Shown: piece by piece, positions 1 to 9,492 of the stretch
How the letters are laid out: each line of letters opens with the position of its first letter
Numbering within the stretch: position 1 is the first letter of the stretch
NCBI GenBank assembly: GCA_015143295.1
Contig: CM026557.1
Location: 36,093,965-36,157,964, forward strand
From: Tetracentron sinense
Taxonomy: Eukaryota > Streptophyta > Magnoliopsida > Trochodendrales > Trochodendraceae
DNA length: 64,000 nucleotides
Direction of reading: 5' to 3'
Notes under the pieces: model-generated
What the model saw: the letters and a program-made list of their open reading frames with translations, nothing else
What the model was told of the DNA's origin: nothing
Databases searched by the model: none
Program-made: the position numbers and the translations under genes

Positions 1-1828
1 AAGCATAAATGTTCAGAATTATGTAAGGTCGTGTGAAATTGAAAATGTGGAGAGTCAAGAATAAAGCCGGTTAATAATAAGAGAATTATGCTGTGTGTAT
101 CACGATATTTTTACTAGTACATGTCATACTTGAGCATAAATGCAGAGTTGTAGGAGAATATTGATGTTTGTGGGTATCGTCACTGGTAAACCCTCACGAG
201 ACTTTACTCGTCCACTAGGGTCACCTAAGGGTTTAAAAGGCTTGCTGCATATGCCAAATGCAACCGGGGATCCCACGAAAGGGGATGTAGTTTAGCTTAG
301 CTTAGTTTCATTTTTATTGCTCAAGGACTAGCAATATTTAAGTTTGGGGTTTTGATCGATGCTAATTGTTACACATTTATGCACCTTAAACTTCAGTTGT
401 TAATCCATTTGACCCCATTTATCAATTACGATACTTCACTTGAGTATATTTATTGTTTTCAGGTTTATGCGAGGAAAAGAAGACAAAAATAATCATTTAC
501 AAGCTTTAAAGTCTCTTGTGAATCGCTACCGAGCAAAGATCCGAGCTAAAGAGAAGTAGAAATGCATAATCAACCTTTGTTCGGTATTTGGGGTATAACT
601 CCTTAACCGTAGCTCTGATTTAGGCCCATAATATATCAAAACAACCAGCTCGAAAAACTCTACAACTTTCATGAAAGAAGTATGGACAAAATCTAAACCC
701 ACCAATCGATCGGTGGCCATTTGGCCGATCGATCGGCGGACGCCGTTTTGGGAGCTCTGCAACCACCGATCGATCGGCGCCTCTTGGCTGATCAATTGAC
801 GGGTGCCATTTTGGTGATGTTAGAAAGTGCGAAAAAGTGATTTTTGAGCTTGTTTTGGATGTTTCTAAAGCTACAATTCATGAGGATTCTCTCTCTATAA
901 AAAGAAAAGCATCATTCCATGCAAAAGGTTCTGAATTTTGAGATTTGAAAGAGAGAAGGCTCTAGAGATCTGTGGAGGTTGGAGGATGGATTGCTTGTGT
1001 TCTTCATGTTCTTCATTGAAAGAGGTGTTCCTTACTCTCGCTATGAACTAATAAATTTTTCAAGGGTTTAGATGAAACCCTAGCCAAGTAACTGTGTCTC
1101 TTTGTACTTTGTTTTAGTTTATTCACTTGTAAACAATGATTGCATAATAAGAGGGTTTTTCATAACCAGAGTTTATTGATTATATTCGATTTTAGTGTGA
1201 TTCTATCCTTGTCTTAGGTTTTATTATATTGAGATTGAAATCATCCATCTTAATTTTCTGTGATTATTAATGTGGATTTTATGCAATAGTTTTTACTATC
1301 AAGGAATTAAATCATATGATATTTTATGCTAAGGGAAGACGAGTGATTTCACAACTCTAGTTTAGTGTGTATCACTCGTGCTAACCGAAGATAGGATATG
1401 TCTAGGGTCTAATCCCTTGAATCATTTTAGATGGATGAGTGGAGTCTTGTAGTCACTCTCATCCCTATTGTTTACATTGTGATGGACTTGAATAAATGCA
1501 TTGAGGACCAGTTATGAAGCTAATGGTGGATTCGAACACCCTAGATCTTCTCTCACTGATATTTCATCAAAAACTCTTAGTTTAATTAGTTAAAATAGAA
1601 TTTGTTAGTTTAATTTCCACTCTTAGGTTAAAAATCAATCCAACCAAATCAACTTGTTACCCCTTGACTCACAAGCAATCTTGAGATAAAAGCAATCAAA
1701 CCAGCGCAATCCTCTGTGGTTCGACACCGCATACTAGTCACTATTCTATGGAATTGTAGCTACTACAAGGTTTATTTAATTAAACGATCAGTGCCAAAGT
1801 ATGATTTTGTACACTAATGGGCTTTATG
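1..1828. repeat. LTR-retrotransposon non-coding relic, left edge
   Basis: No convincing coding region is visible. The stretch reads like the 3' non-coding part and LTR of a plant retroelement: a phrase of the type 'aagtttggggttt' near 330-350, common near the 3' end of Athila-like elements, then a palindrome cluster at 701-777 and a TATA-like box at 895-904. A block around 620-690 (ataatatatcaaa ... ctacaactttcatgaa) recurs in diverged form in the LTR at 28862-30354 (near 29245-29300). Element ends and orientation were not resolved, so the Athila suggestion is inference. Confidence 0.4.
701..904 (+). promoter_or_regulatory. Palindrome cluster plus TATA-like box of an LTR relic
   Basis: Three copies of a 12-14 bp palindrome built on ccgatcgatcgg lie at about 702-715, 725-736 and 766-777, followed about 120 bp later by ctataaaaag (895-904). 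This arrangement, short palindromes upstream of a TATA box, recurs at 1974-2221 and 29326-29582. It looks like an LTR U3 control region. Function is inferred from position only. Confidence 0.4.
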
Positions 1829-3402
1829 TTAATATACATGTTTGAATTTATGGCGTGCACGTTCTAATAAGTCTACATATCATTAAGGAGTATGTTTTAA
1901 GCATTTAAGGTGCTAGAAATAGGATTGGAGAAGATCCAAGTGGTGAAAACAAGGTTTTGCAGAAAACAGGGGACCACCGATCGCTCGGTGATAACCTCCG
2001 ATCGACCGGTCTTATACCGATCACTCGGTAGCTATCGAACGGTTAACTTTTTTGTATGGGGAAAAATTCCAGAGATGGTGTTTTCAACCGATCTCTCGGT
2101 TGAAACCACCAATCGACCGGTAAGTCACCGATCGCGTACCACCGATCGATCAGTCATACACAGATTTTCTTCATTAAGGGTGTTTAAGACTTTAGTCACC
2201 ACCCTTTGCCCATATAAAGCCTGGGTTCGTGCCTTAGGATTTCATAAACCCTTTGTGCATTATTTTGGAGGATTTTGAGAGGAGAAGAAGAAGAAGAACT
2301 AGGTGTTGCTCAAGCTTGAGGGAAGGTCAAGATTCTTCCATCCCTTTAGTGCTCCTTAGCTAAGAACTCAAGTTTCTTGCTTGTTCAAGCTTTTGGAATC
2401 AAAGTCTTTGATTTCACCAAGGTAGATACACTCTACTACCAATCTTGCAATACTACTAGTTACTAAATATTGTTCTTCTCAATCTATACTAAATATATAT
2501 CTTGATTGGTTAGGGTGTGAAAGGATGTTGTTTTATACTTGGATGTAAGATAGAACTATTATCCATTCTATGTGTTTGTGTAAATGCCTCTAAGGGTTTT
2601 TGGGTGTTTAAACATGATATTACTCTTATATGCTCCTATGCTTGCATGTCTCGCATGAATCGATGTTTTCCATGGATTTCCTCAATGCTACGAAAAGGGT
2701 TTTGAAACAAATGACTTATAAGGAACTCTATGATTTGTCTAAGATCGTTTCACAAGTTCTAAGGATCATGATACATACTCACAAGGACTCCATGATATCT
2801 CTAAGATAGTCTCACAAGCTCTAAGGATCATAAACGAAATGCTCTAAGATCTCTATGGTATTGGCTCTATGAATATGCTCTATGGTATCTCTATGTCTCT
2901 ACGAATCATAAATGACTCTAAGAAACTCTACGAACTCTATGAACTCACAAGAACTCACAAGGTTATGATTATCGCTTGACTCACATGGTTATGGTTTTGA
3001 TTTCGGATTTCAGATTTCATCACATATGCTATACATGGTTTCTCCGCTTGATATGCTTTAAGGATTTCAGTTTCCATGATTCGTATGCTCTATGTTGATC
3101 TACGTAGATTTGATAGTATGTTTTGTTAAGTGAGAGTGGGACTTGTCCACTCCACCTTTTTGGATACATAGACAGTTGTATTTTGTTGGTTCACGTGTGG
3201 ACCCAGTTATAGGAGTAATTACTTTGCTTCCACTATGTTTTGTGTATTTTGTTTCCGCTGTGCACTTTAAATCGTTTCCGCTATGTTGTCTATATATTCT
3301 GACAGGTCTCTATGTGTGTCTTATATATCATATTAAAGGTATGATACGGCGGTCACGAGTCAAAGTATCCCTAACTCTTAGGGGGTATTTTGGGTCGCGA
3401 TA
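1829..3402 (+). repeat. Probable relic LTR of a Ty3/gypsy-type element
   Basis: Non-coding sequence containing a palindrome cluster and TATA-like box (1974-2221) and ending in ttttgggtcgcgata, which resembles the end of plant gypsy LTRs (gggtcg..aca). It directly abuts, and so seems to truncate, copia gag sequence beginning near 3403. The left boundary is approximate: a tgttaatata start near 1829 is possible. No second copy is in the window, so LTR status is inference. Confidence 0.35.
1974..2221 (+). promoter_or_regulatory. Second palindrome cluster plus TATA-like box
   Basis: About seven variants of the motif accgatcnnncggt occur at roughly 1974-1990, 1999-2010, 2018-2031, 2089-2102, 2107-2121, 2128-2137 and 2139-2154. 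A TATA-like catataaagcc follows at 2211-2221. The core differs from the cluster at 701-777, so it is not a simple duplicate of it. Confidence 0.4.
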
Positions 3403-4111
3403 AGGCCAATCGAATGGCCATGATGATCATTAGAGCTTCTTTTCAAGAAGCCATCATAGAGGTATTCCTGCTGCTGATACTACTAATGTGCTTCTTGAGA
3501 CTATCAACAAGCAATTTATGGGGTCTGTTAGGTCTCGTCAGTACTCTTGTCTGAATCAGTTGATTTCATTGAAGTATGATGGTGGTGGAAATTTTTAGGA
3601 GCATATCTTGAAAATTTTTAAGTTGATTATCTCTTTTAAAGAGTAGGAGTTGACCATTGAGGATGATCTCATGGTTCATTTGGCCGTAGCTTTGCTTCAT
3701 CAATCATTTGATGCTTTTAAGATTAATTATAGTGCCCATGATAAGAAGTAGGACCTACATGAGCTAATAGCAGTGTGCGTCAGTGAAGAAGAGTGCATGA
3801 AGTGTGGGAAAGCTGAGTCTGTAAATTTGGCTGTGAATTTTGTTAGCAAGAAGAATTTTAAGAATAAGGGGTTTAAGAAGCCTAATTCACGGAATTTCTA
3901 ACAAGGACAAAGTTCAGGACAGAATCAAGGACATAATTTAGGACAGAGTTTGGGACATCAATTTCAAGGAAATGATAATATTGAGGAACCAGAGGAAATT
4001 AAGTGTTTCTTCTATAAAAGGAAAGGTCACATGAAACGGTACTGTGTTAAGTATAAGGATTGGTCCAGGAAGAGTAGAGAGGTTCATTCATTGACAAAGC
4101 ACCAGGGCTGA
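3403..4111 (+). pseudogene. Copia gag relic (UBN2-type) with damaged zinc knuckle
   Basis: Translation across frames and stops gives the familiar order of a copia Gag: a segment like LETINKQFMGS, then YDGGGN..EHILKIFKL, then LMVHLAVALLHQSFDAFKI, then LIAVCVSEEE, and finally a zinc knuckle around 4008-4050. The knuckle reads CFFYKRKGHMKRYC, so the second cysteine of CX2CX4HX4C is tyrosine. At least three TAG stops interrupt the frame (for example near 3597 and 3645). The protein would have coated the retrotransposon RNA; this copy cannot do so. Confidence 0.7.
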
Positions 4112-4491
4112 GGAGCTGCTGATATTTGAGGAACTTTGCACCAACACTATTGGAGGCTATTGGAACTTGTTGATTAGTATTAGACTCTATTTATGTTTTT
4201 GCTATGAGTTTATACTTTCATTGTGCTGTTGTTTAGGCAAGATATTATTTATGTTGGATTGGATAATGTTTGGTTTTAATTTTATCCTTGAGGGGAGTAC
4301 ACTCTCCATTAGACATATTTTTCAGATTATTGATAGTAATATATTAGTGAATGATCTTTATTAGCTAGCATTGGACTTATATTTTATATCATCTTTGTTG
4401 TGTATGTTTATTGATTCTATTGCTCATCTGATCTGTTCTAGATGTATTAGACATAAAAGAATTCTTCTATGGTGTAGCTGAGAATAACTAA

Positions 4492-5220
4492 AGGAGCAAA
4501 TTTACCTATTTGGATGTTGTTCGAAGCATGTTAAGATTAGCTATTTCTACTGACTATGAGATGTATTTGGATAAAGGTGACATTGGCAACTTGCAAGATC
4601 CTTCCAGTTTTCTAGATGTTGTAAATAGTGAGCACTCTCTTGAGTGGCTTGATGCAATGAAAGAGGAATTAAAGTATATCAAAATGTATTTTATTGGGAA
4701 ACTAATCTCATTACCTGTTAATTCCTCGGTCATTGGGTGAAGGTATATTTATCTCAGGGTAACTGTGACTCTTGTGACAATTTGAATGAAAAACTTGAAG
4801 TAGTGATCTACTTGGATCGGTGCATATATCTCAAGGTCAGTGGGAGTAGGTTTGTAATTTTTGTATTGTACGGTAAATAATTTTGATATGAGATATATGG
4901 GGAAAAAAATTATCTTTTGGGTATCAAGATTATCAGAGATCGTACTTCTGTATTTGAGGTTATCTCAAAGGACTTCATGTTGGTTTACAATTGATGTAAT
5001 AAACCGGAAGTTGTCAGTTATTCGGATTCTGCTTTTACTGTTTGCAAAGATAGTTTGCAATCCACATAAGGTTATATATTGTTGTATGTTTTGAGGCCTT
5101 GCAGCAAGCCATTTGGCCGAATAATTTCATTAGTGAGCTAAAGTTTGTAGATTCTATCGATTTTGGTTTTGATTGTGAACTCATTGGCTAAAGAACTCTC
5201 CACCAAAACTTTAAAGAACT
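4492..5220 (+). pseudogene. Copia pol remnants (integrase end, RT, RNase H)
   Basis: Frame-shifting fragments match copia Pol. At 4500-4740 there is a YLDVVRSML integrase-end phrase, then DPSSFLDVVNSEHSLEWLDAM, the usual start of copia reverse transcriptase. Around 4815-4950 a YLKVSGSRFV..VLYG..GIKIIRDR region corresponds to the palm, but the YVDD catalytic motif is lost. Around 5010-5080 a VVSYSDSAFTVCKDSLQST phrase is the RNase H start. The spacing is far too short for a whole Pol, so large internal deletions have occurred. Confidence 0.6.
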
Positions 5221-5960
5221 TGTCAATCCTATGAGAGTTTTAGAATCTTTAATTCTTTTATTTAGTGAGAGTGTTTGCTTATTACTTTGTATTACAGTCA
5301 TTTATATGATTTGCATGTCATTGTTTTACATTCTTAGATATTGAATTGTTATGATTACACAAATGAAATATTGATGCATCATTTGATTATGTTATATATT
5401 TGAACTGTAAGTGCAAAAGGTAAAGACATCAAGTGATAGATTTCACATGGTCGATGTCATTGATGTCAAGTTTTCCCGAGAACCCCGCACAAAGTTCTCT
5501 AGTTGTGTGGGTTGAACATGATTGGGTACCATGTTTGAGGCCTTCATTCTGGATATAAAGTGATGGACTTCACATTGCGATTGCAATAAAGTATCGGAAT
5601 GACATGCATATGCTTAAATGTATGTAGCATGAATAATTTCTGGACGTACATATTTTGATCACATAAGGTTGTGTACCATCCATATCACACCATACTGAGC
5701 CACCATAAAGTTCCGCTCAGAAACATTAGTATTACTAACTATTTGACCATGGAGTGACTTTCATCATAATAATAAACACTAGTAGATGTCATATGCTTCC
5801 ATGATCAAAAATATTGGTGCTTTTGAATCAGAGTGAAATTTAAAAGAATACTTAATTCTCGACAACAATTTTTTCAAAATAAAAGAGTAGTCACTCTTGT
5901 TTTTAAGGTTGTTCAATCTGATGAGTCTTTTTCTTTTATTTTCATTTAAGGATTGCTTGG

Positions 5961-5974
5961 ACTAAGTGGGAGAT
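5961..5974 (+). other. Polypurine tract of copia relic
   Basis: The tract actaagtgggagat sits directly against the TG of the 3' LTR at 5975, the standard plus-strand priming site arrangement of copia elements. Confidence 0.7.
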
Positions 5975-6504
5975 TGTTAGGGTTTTTAAAAATTAAATAA
6001 AAACTCATGTGGTCCGGCACAATCCTTAGGTTTTTAAAACTCGGATTGTATTGTTGTCAATAGAGAATAATAAGTTTAATGGGCCCCACTAAAGAAACGT
6101 GATCTAACATGAACTCATAAGTGTTATATAAGCTAACAAATATGCTCAGGTTGGCAACCGTTAGATCTTTGGTGTGATTACTCTCAGCCTTTGGATCTTA
6201 TGATAGGTAGGGTTCCAAAGGTATATAAAAAATGGGAAGTCCCTCTTTTCTCTTACGTCATTTGCAGCTCCATTGAATCAGACCTAAGGAGAAAATGGAA
6301 GACTCCTCTTAGACTATCATCAAGCGTAGAAAATGCTTAACATCACACTGAGAAGGGAAATTAGGGAAATCCAGCGAGTTTATATGTGATTATCTCTTTC
6401 AATCTCTATTTGATTTTGATAATGAAAAATCTAATTGCATGGTCTAAATCTCGGATTTAAATAATGCTGTTTAGGTTAAATCATTTATGACTTGAATCCC
6501 AACA
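5975..6504 (+). repeat. 3' LTR of copia relic (530 bp)
   Basis: Begins TGTTAGGG after a polypurine tract and ends CCCAACA, giving matching short inverted ends. A TATA box (gtatataaaa) is at 6221-6230, as expected for U3/R. No 5' partner LTR is present in the window, so age cannot be measured. Confidence 0.75.
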
Positions 6505-6763
6505 TTGTCTCCTTTTCATATTTATTTCTAAGGGAAGAAGCTTTTCCTCTCATATGTTGGTCTACTACTTAATAGAGAATTACTTTAAATTGAGAACATA
6601 AGAAAAATAAATAAAATGTGATAACATCACTCAAAAAATCAATGCAGATGTCTAATATGCAGAATATTTCATGCAACCAAAGCAATAAATTCTGCGTTCG
6701 TTCTAGTCCGAATGTGATTCCATTAACCAAATATCTCATATTCAACAATTGGGGATCAGATCA

Positions 6764-6886
6764 TCAAACCAAGGGCTGACCTGATGAAAACAAACCAAAT
6801 CCATCAGTCTCGAAGAACTTGATCCCGTACTTATTAGCAAGCGCTTGGCCCTTGGAGGAAGGCACGGTTTGAAAAACAAGAGGTTC
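6764..6886 (-). pseudogene. RABE (Rab8-like) small GTPase gene fragment
   Basis: On the minus strand 6865-6806 encodes [20 protein letters not shown]. This is almost the conserved segment of plant RABE/Rab8 GTPases that precedes the SAK guanine-binding motif (family form approximately [21 protein letters not shown]). The reading frame then runs into unrelated residues and stops at 6764-6766. There is no NKxD segment upstream and no SAK motif downstream, so this is an isolated exon-sized piece. It sits between the copia LTR and the chromovirus insertion and may be a captured fragment or the last trace of a gene. It is too short to act as a GTPase. Confidence 0.6.
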
Positions 6887-7733
6887 TTTATCGCGTCATT
6901 AGTGGGCACACATCATGCCACCCATTTGTAACCCCTTCCATTGTAACTGCCAATCACACCCCCTTCTTAACGGCAACCATCCATTAATAAGAAGAAAAAA
7001 GAGTAGTGTAGCGACTCAGAAATTCTGAAATTAAATGTTAAGATTTATTTTAGTAATTTCTCAAATTGGATAATTTAGTAATATTATATTGTGATGTTTG
7101 GGTAATAAGGTTTAATAATCTTGGCGGGGGAGATAAATAGAAAATGAGAATAAAAAAAAAAAGAAAAAGAAAAATGCTTAATGTTGAACTGTGACCAAAC
7201 ACCCTACATCAGGATAAGGGATTAGTATTATATAAGATAATGATAACTTAATCTTCCATTATCTTTAGGAAACCTAAACTAGAGATAAGAGAAAAGAAAA
7301 TTGGAATAAAAAAAAAAAAGGAAAGGAAAACTAGGGTTTGGAGATTGAAGAAGGTGGATTCAAAGCTCAGGATCTAGAGATCTCGCTAAGGAAAGATCAA
7401 GGGTTTGACGGAAAGGGTATTGAGATCTTCGAAACCCTAAAGCTCTAGGGTTGAGGCAAGTGAATACTCCCTAGTTCTTTTAATTTCTTATAGTGTAATG
7501 TATAATGTTGAAATGGGTATATTAAATCTTCATTAAAGAACTATGATGATTTAGAATAGTTTGTGAGAATGGTGGAGATAAGAGAGATAATGAAGAATTG
7601 GGTTTTAAATAGGAATACTCAGTGCTTACCGTTTGTTTCTATTAAAGGAAGTGAATCCATGAAAAGTTTAGGTGATTCATGGAGTAGTGATTGGTCACTC
7701 GAATTAGAGTGCCTTTAGTATATGAACATGTGT

Positions 7734-8035
7734 CTGCCATTAACGAGTATAGGAGCAAACATAGAAACACCATGTGGCTGCCATTAATGAGTATAGGAGC
7801 AAACATAGTAGTGGCTGCCATTAACGAGTATAGGTGCAAACATAGAGTAGTGGCTGCCATTAACGAGTATAAGAGTAAACATAGAAACTCTATTTGGCTG
7901 CCATTAATAGTATCGGAGTTCTATGTAACTTATGTCATTAACGGTTGATTAACTTTTGAATGACTTTCAATAGCAAACATAGAAACTCTATGCGGCTGCC
8001 ATTAATGAGTTAGAAGCTCTATCTGACTCATGCCA
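7734..8035 (+). repeat. Irregular tandem array inside the 5' LTR
   Basis: Units beginning ctgccattaa(c/t)gagtata recur at about 7734, 7778, 7815, 7854, 7898 and 7995, so most are 37-45 bp apart and the last is degenerate. The same array is at 14653-14954 in the 3' LTR. Confidence 0.8.
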
Positions 8036-8601
8036 TTAACGTTTGTGGTTTCTATGCATGATGGGTCTAAGCTCATTCATCCTTAACGGACACTCTCCTT
8101 AATGATTTTTACACATGGTTCATTCAATAGTCAATTTGCTTGAAATTTTTAGTTAATTAAACTATTGAAATGAACTTAGAAACTCAGCATGTTAGGGTCC
8201 CTATTGAACTTAGAAATTATGTATATTAGAACACTCTTGTTAAATTAGACTTCTCTAGTAATTAATAAATTGATGTTCATACTTTAATTGCATTATTTTG
8301 TTACCATGATATATTTGTGTTATTCTTGTAAAAAAAATCAAGTACCATGCATGATTGAGTGAAATTGTTTAAATGATATAGACCTTAACCCACTTCGCTA
8401 GATCCCTCTCGCTATGACGATATAGGACGTCATGGGTTATAGCGGGGAGGATATGATGAGCATTACCTTGGTTAATAAATTCAAATTAAATCGGCCTTAC
8501 TATGTGTGGTATGGGACGCCATAGCGGGGAAGATTTAATATCTTATTTCTGCAAAACTATTATAATTGTTGAACAAATTAGAGACCTAATCAAAGATATA
8601 C

Positions 8602-8836
8602 GATTTCACCCTTGGCCTTGAGGTGTTGCCGAGGGCCACCAACAGAGGTACAGGTGAGTGATGTCACCCTAGGCCTTGAGGTGTTGCCAAGGGCCGCCAA
8701 CTAGAGGTACAGGTGAGTGATGTCACCCTAGGCCTTGAGGTGTTGCCAAGGGCCGCCAACTAGAGGTACAGGTGAGTGATGCCATCCTAGGCCTTGAGGT
8801 GTTGCCAAGGGCCGCCAACTAGAGGTACAGGTGTAT
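8602..8836 (+). repeat. 59-bp tandem repeat, four copies, in the 5' LTR
   Basis: Units start at 8602, 8660, 8719 and 8778. Each carries ggccttgaggtgttgcc and agaggtacaggtg. They are clearly more GC-rich than the surrounding LTR. An identical array is at 15521-15755. Confidence 0.9.
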
Positions 8837-9328
8837 GATCCAAAATCGTATCGTAAGGCATGCCTAGGGCCGCAGATGTGAATCAAATAATTCAATTGAA
8901 GAATTGAAAACGAATTGACTTGCATTCTAATTTAATATCTTTTTATATAAATGGAATATTGAAGTATATATGTTCATAGTTGTATGTATTCATCTTGCTG
9001 AGCTTGTGCTCACCTTTGCTATGTTTATTTATTTCAGGAAATCAGTGAAGGTTCTTAGGAGCTCTTGAGGAGCTTGAAGTAAAAGAATAGTTTTTTTTTT
9101 AAATCTCTCATAGAGGGTGAGTGTTTGTTGAGAGGATCATTTATGAATCTCAATTACACTTAATGTTTATTTAGAACCTTTAGTTATGCTCTCATGTTAT
9201 TAAATCTGAATTCATTTTATTTAATTAATAGAATGCATTTACTATTGGGGTTTGTCCCAGGTTCACACTTCGAGAACATATACAAGTATGAGATATATTG
9301 TGTATATGGTTTTCGGGGCGTGACAGAT

Positions 9329-9342
9329 TGGTATCAGAGCCA
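9329..9342 (+). other. Primer-binding site (tRNA-iMet type)
   Basis: TGGTATCAGAGCCA begins three bases after the 5' LTR. This is the standard plant initiator-methionine tRNA primer complement used by many gypsy and copia elements. Confidence 0.9.
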
Positions 9343-9492
9343 GGTTTAGAAAGCCTTGTTGTGGTAGGGTGAGACTAGGTTGATACTTAGAGTCACTGCG
9401 AACAGGAGATCAATAATTAGATTTCTATTGTTTGGTATACTCATCCTTATATCCATTCTGACTGTTTCCTTATTTAATTGACAAGAGGGAAA

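Larger units (their letters stand above)
3403..6504 (+). mobile_element. Decayed, 5'-truncated Ty1/copia element
   Basis: Plus-strand order is gag relic (3403-4111), collapsed pol relics (4492-5220), 3' non-coding DNA, polypurine tract (5961-5974) and 3' LTR (5975-6504). The 5' LTR and the start of gag are missing at the junction with the upstream LTR-like sequence. Most of protease, integrase and reverse transcriptase is deleted or unrecognisable. Many in-frame stops show it is an old copy. Confidence 0.75.
7007..9325 (+). repeat. 5' LTR of chromovirus
   Basis: Starts TGTAGCGACTC and ends GGGGCGTGACA. It contains a TATA-like ttatataag near 7228-7236, an array of about 40-bp units at 7734-8035 and a 59-bp array at 8602-8836. 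Small open frames on both strands across the first array are by-products of the repeats, not genes. Confidence 0.95.

Noticed and set aside
7642-7948. Overlapping frames on both strands within the chromovirus LTR (repeated at 14561-14867)
   Set aside because: They are caused by the tandem array in the LTR.
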